The notes under the pieces are model-generated. The model was not told where the DNA came from, did not search any database, and saw nothing but the letters and a program-made list of their open reading frames with translations. The position numbers were made by a program, and so were the translations under genes. A DNA stretch of 52,519 nucleotides from a virus: the IMG/VR virus record IMGVR_UViG_3300029268_000023, positions 1-52,519 of that record; one strand, 5' to 3'. Shown in pieces: positions 33,335-40,314 of the stretch; the stretch's first letter is position 1; each line of letters begins with the position of its first letter.

Positions 33335-35254
33335 TTATCCTCTTCCGTTTATCTGCACAGCAGATCTTTGATCAATTGATGTTTGATATTTCTTAGCAGC
33401 TAACATCTGACCTTCTACAATTCTATTTATAGTATTATCATCCAAAGACACAATTGTTACACCACTTGATGTTGTTTGAATCTTATTCTTAGGCAAATTC
33501 TTATTGTTAGCTTCATTAGAATTCTTAACAACAACTGGATCACCAATTTGACTCTTTTCTTCAACCATAGGGAAAGCGCCGGACTTCACATCAGCTCTAT
33601 TAACTCCAATTGGTTCAATATGCCAAGGTTCTTTTGTAGTCATTGGTTGATGAAATCCCCACTTTTTCATTAATCCAGAAGAAGCCATTTCATTAGCTTC
33701 ACGAGAATTAATGTCAAGAGCATATCCAAAGTTGTGAAGAGATCTACCTGGAGGAGCTGCATATCCAGCAGGACTTTCAGCAAACAATTTCTTTTGTGCT
33801 TCTATTGATCTAAAAGCTGAGTTAACCTGAACTGTTTTACCAGTTTGTTGATTATATTCATTAGCCATACCTTGAAAATTATTCATTACTGATGGTTGTA
33901 CACCTGATAAATCTACACCAGGTTGAGCTTTAAAACTATTAGATAATATAGTTCCAAGTTCAGATGCAGTTGATTTAATTCCAGTTGCTATGTTGGATAC
34001 TTTTGAAGCTGTTGGTTTTAATACTTTATCTGTAGCAAATTTAGTAGCACCTTTTATTCCACTTATTACAGCCTTTGTACCTTTTCCAACAAGATCTGCA
34101 CCTTTTTTAACAATTGGACTTTCAGATACAGCTTTTACCCATCCAACAACACTAAGCAACCATTGTCCAGATCCAGGGACCAATCTATCTAAGTTAGCTG
34201 CCATACTTTCAGCAGCTTCAAGAGGGTTGGTAAACGCTCCACCTATAGCTTTTGCTATTCCAATAAATGGACCAATAACTGGAATCTTTTCTAAATCAGC
34301 ATCTGTCTTCTTTGCAGCAGCTTTTATCGTTCCACCTGCTTCTTTTTTAGTAGCCATTTTAATGTCTCTAAAAAGAAGTAAAGCATCAATGCCCATACTA
34401 ACAACTGTACCTATACCAGGAAATATTGATGCTACACCAGAAGCTATTTCTCCAAGCCCTCCAACAATATCACCTTCACGAAATCTTTGAATACCAAACA
34501 ACAGTCCAATAATAGCACCAACACCAGGAATCTTTTTAAGAAGTGTTGCTGCACCTTTGCCAGCTAATTTTCCAGCACCTTTAGCTAAAGCTTTTGGAGC
34601 CAGTTTAGGACCTATACCTCCTAAAAGAGCTTTAAGAGGATCCATTAAGAATGAGTGAAATATTTCTGAGAAACCACCTTTTATACCAAGAACTTTAATA
34701 AATCTAACAGCGGTGTTAATACCTTTTAACCCACCTCGAGTTATATCAGCTCCTATTTTAATAAAACCTTTAATACCCTTTGCTACTTGTCCCCCGAAAG
34801 TGAATAATTCATTAACCATTTTGATAGGATTATATTTAAGTAACCCTTTAGCAAGTGAGCTTAGAAAACTTACTTTACCAGTTAATAAAAATCCAACAAG
34901 ACCACCAATAGCCATTAATGATTTTAGTCCACCAAATAAACTGGTACCTTTATCTTTTAACCACTTTTTAGTATTTTCTGCAGTTTGACTGGTGTTTTTA
35001 TCAATCTTCTTCAACATCTTCTCAGTAGCATCTGTTTTAGCAGATAGAAATTCATCTTTCTTTTTAGGAGCGGCTACTGTTCTCTTATATTGGTCTTCAG
35101 CTTTTTGCAGCTTTAAGAACGTAGTTAGCTCTTTAAGGCGGAGGTTGTTTTCCTTAAGAGCGTCCGTACGTTCTTTCTCTTTAGCTTTTCTAACTACATC
35201 GCTGTCAGCGCCATAAAGAGATTCCATTGTTGCTTTTGACATTCCTGTTGCCAT
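33335..35254 (-). CDS. 29: Tape measure protein with C-terminal M15-type peptidase
   Basis: The 639-residue protein begins with a charged helical segment, continues with glycine-rich hydrophobic helices (LMAIGGLVGFLLTGK, KKIPGVGAIIGLLFGI, IASGVASIFPGIGTVV), typical of tape measures, and has a D-Ala-D-Ala carboxypeptidase-like domain at about 470-550: AFRSIEAQKKLF, SLHNFGYALDIN and EPWHIEP, giving zinc ligands His507, Asp514 and His545. T4 gp29 (590 residues) has no such domain. It sets tail length and would be delivered on infection, when the peptidase could cut cell-wall cross-links. The gene begins right after the +1-frame chaperone extension. Confidence 0.85.
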   Translation of the reverse strand: MATGMSKATMESLYGADSDVVRKAKEKERTDALKENNLRLKELTTFLKLQKAEDQYKRTVAAPKKKDEFLSAKTDATEKMLKKIDKNTSQTAENTKKWLKDKGTSLFGGLKSLMAIGGLVGFLLTGKVSFLSSLAKGLLKYNPIKMVNELFTFGGQVAKGIKGFIKIGADITRGGLKGINTAVRFIKVLGIKGGFSEIFHSFLMDPLKALLGGIGPKLAPKALAKGAGKLAGKGAATLLKKIPGVGAIIGLLFGIQRFREGDIVGGLGEIASGVASIFPGIGTVVSMGIDALLLFRDIKMATKKEAGGTIKAAAKKTDADLEKIPVIGPFIGIAKAIGGAFTNPLEAAESMAANLDRLVPGSGQWLLSVVGWVKAVSESPIVKKGADLVGKGTKAVISGIKGATKFATDKVLKPTASKVSNIATGIKSTASELGTILSNSFKAQPGVDLSGVQPSVMNNFQGMANEYNQQTGKTVQVNSAFRSIEAQKKLFAESPAGYAAPPGRSLHNFGYALDINSREANEMASSGLMKKWGFHQPMTTKEPWHIEPIGVNRADVKSGAFPMVEEKSQIGDPVVVKNSNEANNKNLPKNKIQTTSSGVTIVSLDDNTINRIVEGQMLAAKKYQTSIDQRSAVQINGRG

Positions 35255-35257
35255 TTA

Positions 35258-35434
35258 TTAAGTACCTCCAAAAAATAATTTATCAGGTGAAGCATTTGGT
35301 TGTTTACGTTCAGAATCTTTTTCTTTAGATAAACGCTCATATTGCCACACAAACTCAAAAAACTCTACATCATCAAAAATAAACGGCGAACAGTGAAAGT
35401 AGTATCCCATATTAAAAGCAATTTCAAGGACATC
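35258..35434 (-). CDS. Overlapping +1-frame extension of the tail assembly chaperone-like gene
   Basis: Fifty-eight codons (35434 to the TAA at 35258-35260) stay open in the +1 frame relative to the upstream gene. They continue open upstream through its last codons and have no start codon with a ribosome site; the only in-frame ATG is nine codons in. The product (DVLEIAFNMGYYFHCSPFIFDDVEFFEF...) looks like real protein with a charged tail. Position between a chaperone-like gene and the tape measure gene is the classic place for programmed frameshifting. CTTCCCGAA just before the overlap could allow a +1 slip from CCC to CCG. Confidence 0.6.
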   Translation of the reverse strand, partial: DVLEIAFNMGYYFHCSPFIFDDVEFFEFVWQYERLSKEKDSERKQPNASPDKLFFGGT

Positions 35435-36254
35435 ACTTAATTTTATATTCGGGAAGAAAGAATTCTTCTCGAAACGATATCGCCGTCAGGCTGTCACCTC
35501 CGCATTTCTCACATTTAACCTTTAGAACATTTGTAACACCACAATCATATTGTTTGATATAACTTACAATGTAAGCATAGTTCTGAGGGCCAACTTTGTC
35601 AGAAATTACATAATTATATCTATCAAGTAAACTTTCTTCTTTTCCATTAATAGAGTTAATCATTAATGCAACACTGAGAATTTCATCATCTATTTCTTTG
35701 AGAATGTTCTCATAAGATATCTTGAACTTAGTTGCATACTGCTCTTCTGCTACAGTTAGTAAATGAATTGTTAACTCATCTCCATTTGGAATGGAGAAAG
35801 TCATTTGATCATCTGACCAATCATCTGGCAAATAAGTAACATCTAAATTATTTAGTGTAAAATTGAATTCACCCTTTTCTTTGCAATGTTGACATTCAAA
35901 GTCAATTAGGAATCCGTTTTCACGATATGTGTTTGCTCTTAACCAAAAGATTAAAAACAATTTGTCAGCAATCAATAGATCATCAACATTTATACCAGTA
36001 ATTGATCTTTTAATAACATCGTTAACAACATAGTTTGCGTTAACATCTGTCATTGAGGATAGTTTCTTAACTTCAACTACTTTGAGAGGTCTTCCAAATA
36101 ACTTTGTGCCATCTGGATACATTTTTCCTCTACTTGGTAATCCTTCAATCTCCCATACATTAGGCTCTTTGATTTCTTGAGCTTTAATTGCAGGTTTCTT
36201 AACTGACGACTTCTTTTCAACAACACTTTCATCCACTTCTTCCATTCGTGGCAT
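35433..36254 (-). CDS. 26: Baseplate hub/tail assembly protein gp26-like, zinc-binding
   Basis: The 273-residue protein has the T4 baseplate (gp26/gp51-type) features: EIEGLPSRGKMYPDGTKLFGRPL, then FLIFWLRANTYRENGFLIDFECQHCKEKGEFNFTLNNLD and a C-terminal VKCEKCGGDSL. The two CxxC pairs probably bind one zinc. The N-terminal 35 residues are charged and disordered. In T4 these small proteins catalyse hub assembly; here the position right before the tape measure fits a tail assembly chaperone role. The stop overlaps an open +1 frame, see next feature in transcription order. Confidence 0.78.
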   Translation of the reverse strand: MPRMEEVDESVVEKKSSVKKPAIKAQEIKEPNVWEIEGLPSRGKMYPDGTKLFGRPLKVVEVKKLSSMTDVNANYVVNDVIKRSITGINVDDLLIADKLFLIFWLRANTYRENGFLIDFECQHCKEKGEFNFTLNNLDVTYLPDDWSDDQMTFSIPNGDELTIHLLTVAEEQYATKFKISYENILKEIDDEILSVALMINSINGKEESLLDRYNYVISDKVGPQNYAYIVSYIKQYDCGVTNVLKVKCEKCGGDSLTAISFREEFFLPEYKIK

Positions 36255-36276
36255 ATTAACCTCCTTTTAAATAAAC

Positions 36277-36519
36277 TTAACTTATTGCAGATTTTTTCTT
36301 AAACATGTCAACCAGTTTCTTCAAACCAGCTTGACCGCTATCATGTGAAATCATTTTCTCAATCTCACTTTTATAGTATTTAGCATCATCTGTGCTAATA
36401 AACTTATCAGCTTGTTCCATTGATTTGGCAGCCTGATCAAGATGCATAATAGCTTGTTGTAAAAATGGTACAGCTTTTTTATAATCTGTAGCCTCTTTAA
36501 TATAATCATGAAAACTCAT
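36277..36519 (-). CDS. Small helical protein with capsid-targeting-like leader
   Basis: An 80-residue protein beginning MSFHDYIKEATDY, the leader pattern followed by Glu-Ala as in T4 internal protein cut sites. The rest is helical (VPFLQQAIMHLDQAAKSMEQADKFI). It lies upstream of the gp26-like gene, in a run with the 123-residue gene of the same type. Function unknown; possible prohead-packaged protein. Confidence 0.6.
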   Translation of the reverse strand: MSFHDYIKEATDYKKAVPFLQQAIMHLDQAAKSMEQADKFISTDDAKYYKSEIEKMISHDSGQAGLKKLVDMFKKKSAIS

Positions 36520-36532
36520 TTTATACTCCTAA

Positions 36533-36904
36533 TTAAAATTTACTACCCCACTTACCTTTCCATTCTTCTTCATCACCATGTTTATTTACATAACTATATA
36601 CTTTGCGATGAATTCCCATAACAGTGTTGTAAATATTATCCAACTCAATAAATTCTTTAAAACTCATTTTCTTATTCAATCGTTTCTGCTCTCTTACATA
36701 TCGATTATATAAATTATTCATAACATCATTTGTAAGAGTGTTTTTTATTGCTACCTGAACTAATTTTTTTGGAGCATTCTTTGAAAACCATCTACCTTTA
36801 TCAGTATCCATATCATTAAATATACTGTTTAGTTCTTGAACGATAATTTTTCTATATCCAGCCATATTTTCTTGGCCTTCATTTATAAAATCTTTAAACC
36901 TCAT
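36533..36904 (-). CDS. Small helical protein with capsid-targeting-like leader
   Basis: A 123-residue basic protein beginning MRFKDFINEGQEN. The leader is nearly identical to that of the 21-codon frame at 38123-38188 (MRFKDFINES), which implies recent common descent or strong selection. A second, internal copy-like segment MSFKEFIELDN occurs at about residues 80-90. The rest is helical and Lys/Arg/Asn-rich. No family recognised. It starts one base after the preceding tube-like gene ends. Confidence 0.62.
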   Translation of the reverse strand: MRFKDFINEGQENMAGYRKIIVQELNSIFNDMDTDKGRWFSKNAPKKLVQVAIKNTLTNDVMNNLYNRYVREQKRLNKKMSFKEFIELDNIYNTVMGIHRKVYSYVNKHGDEEEWKGKWGSKF

Positions 36905-36905
36905 T

Positions 36906-37550
36906 TTATACTCCTAACATAGCAGTTTTTAATTGATTTCGTACAGTTGAAGTTGTTAACAACTCTGGTATAGCTTTAATTGGTAAAAATTTCATATAAT
37001 CGGCACAGAAAGTTATATCATATCTAACAGCTTCTTTAGACGAATAGTCCAAAGTAATATCAGATGCATTTTGAAAGAATACATTTTTATATAGCCAGTT
37101 CTGAATAGTAATACCACTTTCATCTTCAGTCTGAATTAACATAAAATCTATTCTATTAACTTTTTGACTTCTATACGTACCACCAGACTCTCTATCTATA
37201 ATCTTTCTCTGTAGCCAATTAATAAAGTATGCGATTGTTCCAGAACTATCTTCCTCAAACGTAACAGTGATATCAAAACCATTAAAATCGTTCATTACTG
37301 GAAATGTTTTGGCTAATGGACCATATTTAATAACATCTTTACCAAAAGGATATTGAGGCAATGTTACACTAATAATGTGCCATGGTTTAATTATAGGCAT
37401 TGGTCCTATCTCATCTTCAAGTGCAACCTTTTCAGGAGTTGGATTGTCCCAAAATTCAACAAAGAATCTATGAGAGTGCTGTATTGATTTGACAGCATCA
37501 ATACCACTATAATATGATTGCAAAAATGTTGAATTAACTAATGGTGGCAT
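36906..37550 (-). CDS. Tail-tube-fold protein (gp19-like paralogue)
   Basis: The 214-residue protein has SHRFFVEFWDNPTP, HIISVTLPQYPFG, GFDITVTFEEDSSGTIAYFINWLQRKI and FFQNASDITLDYSSKEAVRYDITFCADYM, the strand order of tube proteins including the closing D-Y-x-x-x-E-x-V-x-Y-x-x-x-F. It differs enough from the two tandem tube genes to suggest another place in the tail, such as the tube end or baseplate junction. It follows the 188-residue gene by nine bases. Confidence 0.6.
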   Translation of the reverse strand: MPPLVNSTFLQSYYSGIDAVKSIQHSHRFFVEFWDNPTPEKVALEDEIGPMPIIKPWHIISVTLPQYPFGKDVIKYGPLAKTFPVMNDFNGFDITVTFEEDSSGTIAYFINWLQRKIIDRESGGTYRSQKVNRIDFMLIQTEDESGITIQNWLYKNVFFQNASDITLDYSSKEAVRYDITFCADYMKFLPIKAIPELLTTSTVRNQLKTAMLGV

Positions 37551-37559
37551 AAAATACCT

Positions 37560-38126
37560 TTATTCTAAGTCTATAATTTTATCAAATATTTTAGATAGTT
37601 TGTTTGCTTGAGAATGACCATCAAATAAGCTTATATTACGCATAACCCAATCAGAAATTTTCTTATATTCTTCTTTTTCAAACATATCAGCTACTTTTTC
37701 AGCTTGTGAGTGACCGTCTATCATATCGATGTTATCCATAAGCCAATCAGCTACTTGTTGATAAAGTTTTTGTAAATCTTTATTCTTATCTCCACCAGCA
37801 TCTTTTTTTACTGGTATAAACTTTTTAGTTGTTTTATCCCAAGAATGCGGAGTTTGTTCCTCCATACCACCAATTCTACCAGATCTAATAATTTGTCCAC
37901 TTTTATGAACATGAATGTTTTGATCATATAATTTTTTAGCTTTTTCTTCATCACTCATATTCATACCCTTAACTTCTGGATGAGCCATTGACTTTTTAAA
38001 GCTTTCGGTCCAATGAGGGTTTAAAACAAATTTATGGTCATATTTATGCCATTCAAAAGCTTTATGAGTGCCTTTTTGATAATAGATAGATCCTTTATAT
38101 GGTGTAACAATGAGATATAAATTCAT
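37560..38126 (-). CDS. Hypothetical basic protein, perhaps joined to a leader by frameshift
   Basis: The 188-residue frame starts MNLYLIVTPYKGSIYYQ and contains HKSGQIIRSGRIGG, HSWDKTTKKFIPVKKD, and two copies of a helical repeat: VADWLMDNIDMIDGHSQAEKVADMF and ISDWVMRNISLFDGHSQANKLSKIF. Its ATG overlaps the stop of a 21-codon frame (38123-38188) encoding a capsid-targeting-like leader, and has only a poor ribosome site. A -1 shift on the A6 run at the junction would fuse them. Function unknown; a head-packaged protein is possible if fused. Confidence 0.62.
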   Translation of the reverse strand: MNLYLIVTPYKGSIYYQKGTHKAFEWHKYDHKFVLNPHWTESFKKSMAHPEVKGMNMSDEEKAKKLYDQNIHVHKSGQIIRSGRIGGMEEQTPHSWDKTTKKFIPVKKDAGGDKNKDLQKLYQQVADWLMDNIDMIDGHSQAEKVADMFEKEEYKKISDWVMRNISLFDGHSQANKLSKIFDKIIDLE

Positions 38127-38188
38127 TTTTTCATCTCATCTTCTCTCTTACTTTTAATTGACTCATTAATAAAATCTTTAAATCTCAT
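38123..38188 (-). CDS. 21-codon leader frame with capsid-targeting-like sequence
   Basis: An ATG at 38188 with AAAGGAG seven bases ahead opens MRFKDFINESIKSKREDEMKK then TGA. The last codons are ATG AAA AAA TGA; sliding back one base on the A6 run continues as ATG AAT TTA into the 188-residue protein. The strong ribosome site and the leader match with the next-but-one gene show that translation really starts here. It is either a coupled leader peptide, the N-terminus of a frameshifted protein, or a sequence error in the A run. Confidence 0.62.
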   Translation of the reverse strand: MRFKDFINESIKSKREDEMKK

Positions 38189-38201
38189 TTTTTATCTCCT
38201 T

Positions 38202-38753
38202 TTACACAACTTGATAATAATCATAGGTAAATTCAACTGAAAATTTCACTGATTCGTTACTGTTATAATCCAAAGACACTTCACTTAGGTTTGTTGGATA
38301 AGCATTTCTGAATCTTATAGCGCTATCCATCTCACTACCGTTATATTTATATAACTTTAACCATACATCTACAGCGTATTGCTTTTTGATAATAAAACTG
38401 CTTAAAGTTGCAGTCGGACTATATGGATCTGAACTACAAATAGATTGCATCCAGTTAGTAATTGTCTTATAAACCTTTTGATCTTCTCGCTCTTCTAAAG
38501 TAATACTTATTTTATTATCAAAAGATTGAGTAATAGGGAAAAGTTGTTTTTGACCATAGAAATAAGTTTCATATAAGTCAATTGTTCTTCCAGGTATAGC
38601 TATACTTTTGCATGCCATTATAATTTCATCAAATGTTAATTGTGAGGCTAACTGTGGAAGTTGAGGTATCCAAAATTGCCATAAAAAATTTCTTTGGATA
38701 TCAGCTTGATTCTTACCACGACCTTCTATAGTAAAATTATTTCCAGCTGGCAT
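38202..38753 (-). CDS. Tail tube protein gp19 paralogue
   Basis: A 183-residue protein similar along its length to the next protein upstream (38818-39378): both open with NFTIE-R-x-(6)-DIQR, have a SIPGRT loop and FGxKQLFP/FMGTKQVFP, and end with YPTNLSEVSLDYNSNESVKFSVEFTYDYY. That ending is the tube signature. Tandem duplication of gene 19 is thus evident. It is preceded by a strong hairpin and a late promoter, so it can be expressed separately. It may form a special tube segment or an alternative tube. Confidence 0.78.
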   Translation of the reverse strand: MPAGNNFTIEGRGKNQADIQRNFLWQFWIPQLPQLASQLTFDEIIMACKSIAIPGRTIDLYETYFYGQKQLFPITQSFDNKISITLEEREDQKVYKTITNWMQSICSSDPYSPTATLSSFIIKKQYAVDVWLKLYKYNGSEMDSAIRFRNAYPTNLSEVSLDYNSNESVKFSVEFTYDYYQVV

Positions 38754-38774
38754 TTATTGTTCCTTAGTGAGAAG

Positions 38775-38805
38775 AAATACAGGGAAAAGAACTCTCCCTG
38801 TATTT
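38775..38805 (-). terminator. Strong hairpin between the two tube genes
   Basis: An 11-bp perfect stem AAATACAGGGA/TCCCTGTATTT with a nine-base loop follows the main tube gene. On the minus strand it is trailed by CTTCTC, a weak U-tract, so it may be a leaky terminator or an mRNA end-stabiliser. Confidence 0.6.
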
Positions 38806-38808
38806 ATA
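38801..38808 (-). promoter_or_regulatory. T4-type late promoter TATAAATA, overlapping a hairpin arm
   Basis: TATAAATA on the minus strand shares five bases with the proximal arm of the hairpin at 38775-38805. It lies about 48 bases before the start of the second tube gene. Confidence 0.62.
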
Positions 38809-38817
38809 TTAAGCAGA

Positions 38818-39378
38818 TTATTGAGCGTCGAACAGAGTCCAAAGATCGTATTTGAAAGTTACACTATATTTGATACTCTCGTTACCATCATATGTTAGAG
38901 CTACGTCAGCTATATCTGATGGATACATGTTATAGAAGCGAACCCATTTCTCAGTTGGAGCTTGTCGTCCAAACTTATACATTTTTAGAAAACCATCTGT
39001 GACCATTCCAGCTCTTTTTCTTTCAGCCTCAGATGAGCCCGCAAATTCAGCTTCTGGATCTGGATTAAAGATTTTATTCTTCCAAGCATATAACGCTTTA
39101 AAGATATATTGATCTTCTGAGTCTTCGAATGTTACTTCTAAAGTATTTGAAAAATTTTCTTTTCCTGGAAATACCTGCTTTGTACCCATGAATACAGATT
39201 CTATGTGTTCATTAGTTCTTCCAGGAATGCTACATGTACGAGCACGAATAAGCAATCCCTCTTCAGATGCAATAGGAACAATATCAGCAATTCTTGGGAA
39301 CGATACTTCGAATAACCAAGAACGCTGTATATCTTGAATTGCACGCGCTCTATTTTCTATCGTAAAATTTGCGGCCAT
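38818..39378 (-). CDS. 19: Tail tube protein gp19
   Basis: The 186-residue protein has the gp19 pattern: ENRARAIQDIQRSWLFEVSFP, ARTCSIPGRTNEHIESVFMGTKQVFPG, FSNTLEVTFEDSEDQYIFKALYAWKNKI and YPSDIADVALTYDGNESIKYSVTFKYDLW. T4 gp19 is 163 residues. It is the first tube gene after the sheath gene, separated only by a GIY-YIG gene, so I take it as the main tube subunit. It stacks as hexamer rings round the tape measure. Confidence 0.88.
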   Translation of the reverse strand: MAANFTIENRARAIQDIQRSWLFEVSFPRIADIVPIASEEGLLIRARTCSIPGRTNEHIESVFMGTKQVFPGKENFSNTLEVTFEDSEDQYIFKALYAWKNKIFNPDPEAEFAGSSEAERKRAGMVTDGFLKMYKFGRQAPTEKWVRFYNMYPSDIADVALTYDGNESIKYSVTFKYDLWTLFDAQ

Positions 39379-39391
39379 ATTTTAATCCTCC

Positions 39392-40219
39392 TTAAGGTTT
39401 TGAAAATCTTTCGATTATCCAATTTTTATACTGTATACTATAACTCTTTTTATTGCTAAATGTAACTCTTATCATTTTGTAATTCAACTCTGGTTTGTCT
39501 AAGCAAAACTTTTTAATATCTGTTACATTATTGTATTCTATACTATTATTTATAAACCTATAAATAAATTTTGAATTATTGTTATTTGTACCAGATCCAG
39601 CAATTAATCTTTTATTTTTGTATTCATCACCTTGCTGTCTTGCTTTAGACATTTCACTTAATTTTCTTCTAATCTCATCTGGGTTAGAGTGTTTACATAT
39701 TTCATCAAGAGTTTTGCCTTTATGATCTGACACTTTACCTTTACGGGAAGAATTATCTCTTAATTTTTGTTTATGGTCTTCTGTTAATTTTCTACCAGTT
39801 AACGTATCACTTATTTTCTTTTTGATTTCTTCTGATGTTTTATGACCTATCATTCTTATTGATCGCTCATGGCGTTCTTTTTCAGATATCACTCTTTTGA
39901 ACCCACATACTCCTTCACCACCATCCGTCATATTCAATAAATTTCCAGTTTTATTAACTCTTTTACCATACTTCTTTATTAAACATTTTTCTAATATAAA
40001 TGCATCTTCTTCTGTTAGATGTTTTACCACAAATATTGTTTGAGGGTTCTCTTTATATTGATCAATATACTTTTTAACCCAGTTTAAAAAATATGTTCTT
40101 TTCTTTGATGAAAAAGCACTTGATAGATGATCTAAATATCTTCTTCCTTTTCCCTTTCCAACATACACAACTTTATCATTTATATCAAGATATGCATAAA
40201 CATAGAATTTTCTTTCCAT
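39392..40219 (-). CDS. GIY-YIG homing endonuclease
   Basis: The 275-residue protein opens FYVYAYLDINDKVVYVGKGKGRRYLDH, a GIY-YIG variant, followed by AFILEKCLIKKYGK with the metal-binding-type Glu. The centre holds NUMOD3-like repeats (IGHKTSEEIKKKISDTLTGRKLTEDHKQKL, RKGKVSDHKGKT), and the C-terminus a helix-turn-helix-like YRFINNSIEYNNVTDIKKFC. GGAGG precedes the ATG. It separates genes 18 and 19, which are adjacent in T4. A structured element lies between it and gene 18. Confidence 0.87.
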   Translation of the reverse strand: MERKFYVYAYLDINDKVVYVGKGKGRRYLDHLSSAFSSKKRTYFLNWVKKYIDQYKENPQTIFVVKHLTEEDAFILEKCLIKKYGKRVNKTGNLLNMTDGGEGVCGFKRVISEKERHERSIRMIGHKTSEEIKKKISDTLTGRKLTEDHKQKLRDNSSRKGKVSDHKGKTLDEICKHSNPDEIRRKLSEMSKARQQGDEYKNKRLIAGSGTNNNNSKFIYRFINNSIEYNNVTDIKKFCLDKPELNYKMIRVTFSNKKSYSIQYKNWIIERFSKP

Positions 40220-40247
40220 TTAATACCTCCACAAAGGTTGATAAGTT

Positions 40248-40306
40248 AAAAAGAGTAATTCTTGTTGTGGCAAGAAAACGGTTTCGAACCCGCTGTCCTC
40301 TTTTAT
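40248..40306 (-). other. Structured non-coding element, copy B
   Basis: Second copy of the element at 1935-1997, in the 95-base gap between the tail sheath gene and the GIY-YIG gene. On the minus strand an outer stem AAAAGAG/CTCTTTT encloses a hairpin built on GGTTCGAAACC (within 40279-40292) and a second, TTCTTG-CCACAA-CAAGAA (40259-40276). It shares GGACAGC, GCCACA and ATTACT with copy A; stems change in both arms. The downstream GTGGAGG ribosome site of the endonuclease gene is also shared. Confidence 0.55.
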
Positions 40307-40314
40307 CTTTTTAA

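Noticed and set aside
33424-33431. TATAAATA on the minus strand near the end of the tape measure gene
   Set aside because: Within codons for NRI-type residues; it could in principle serve the next gene about 90 bases on, but the support is only the octamer in coding sequence.
40279-40292. GGTTCGAA on the minus strand, like the T-arm of a tRNA, followed by TTGCCACA like a tRNA end
   Set aside because: No cloverleaf can be drawn: there is no matching acceptor 5' strand, D-arm or anticodon arm between the sheath gene stop and this point, and the T stem pairs poorly. The sequence is better explained as part of the element shared with 1935-1997.
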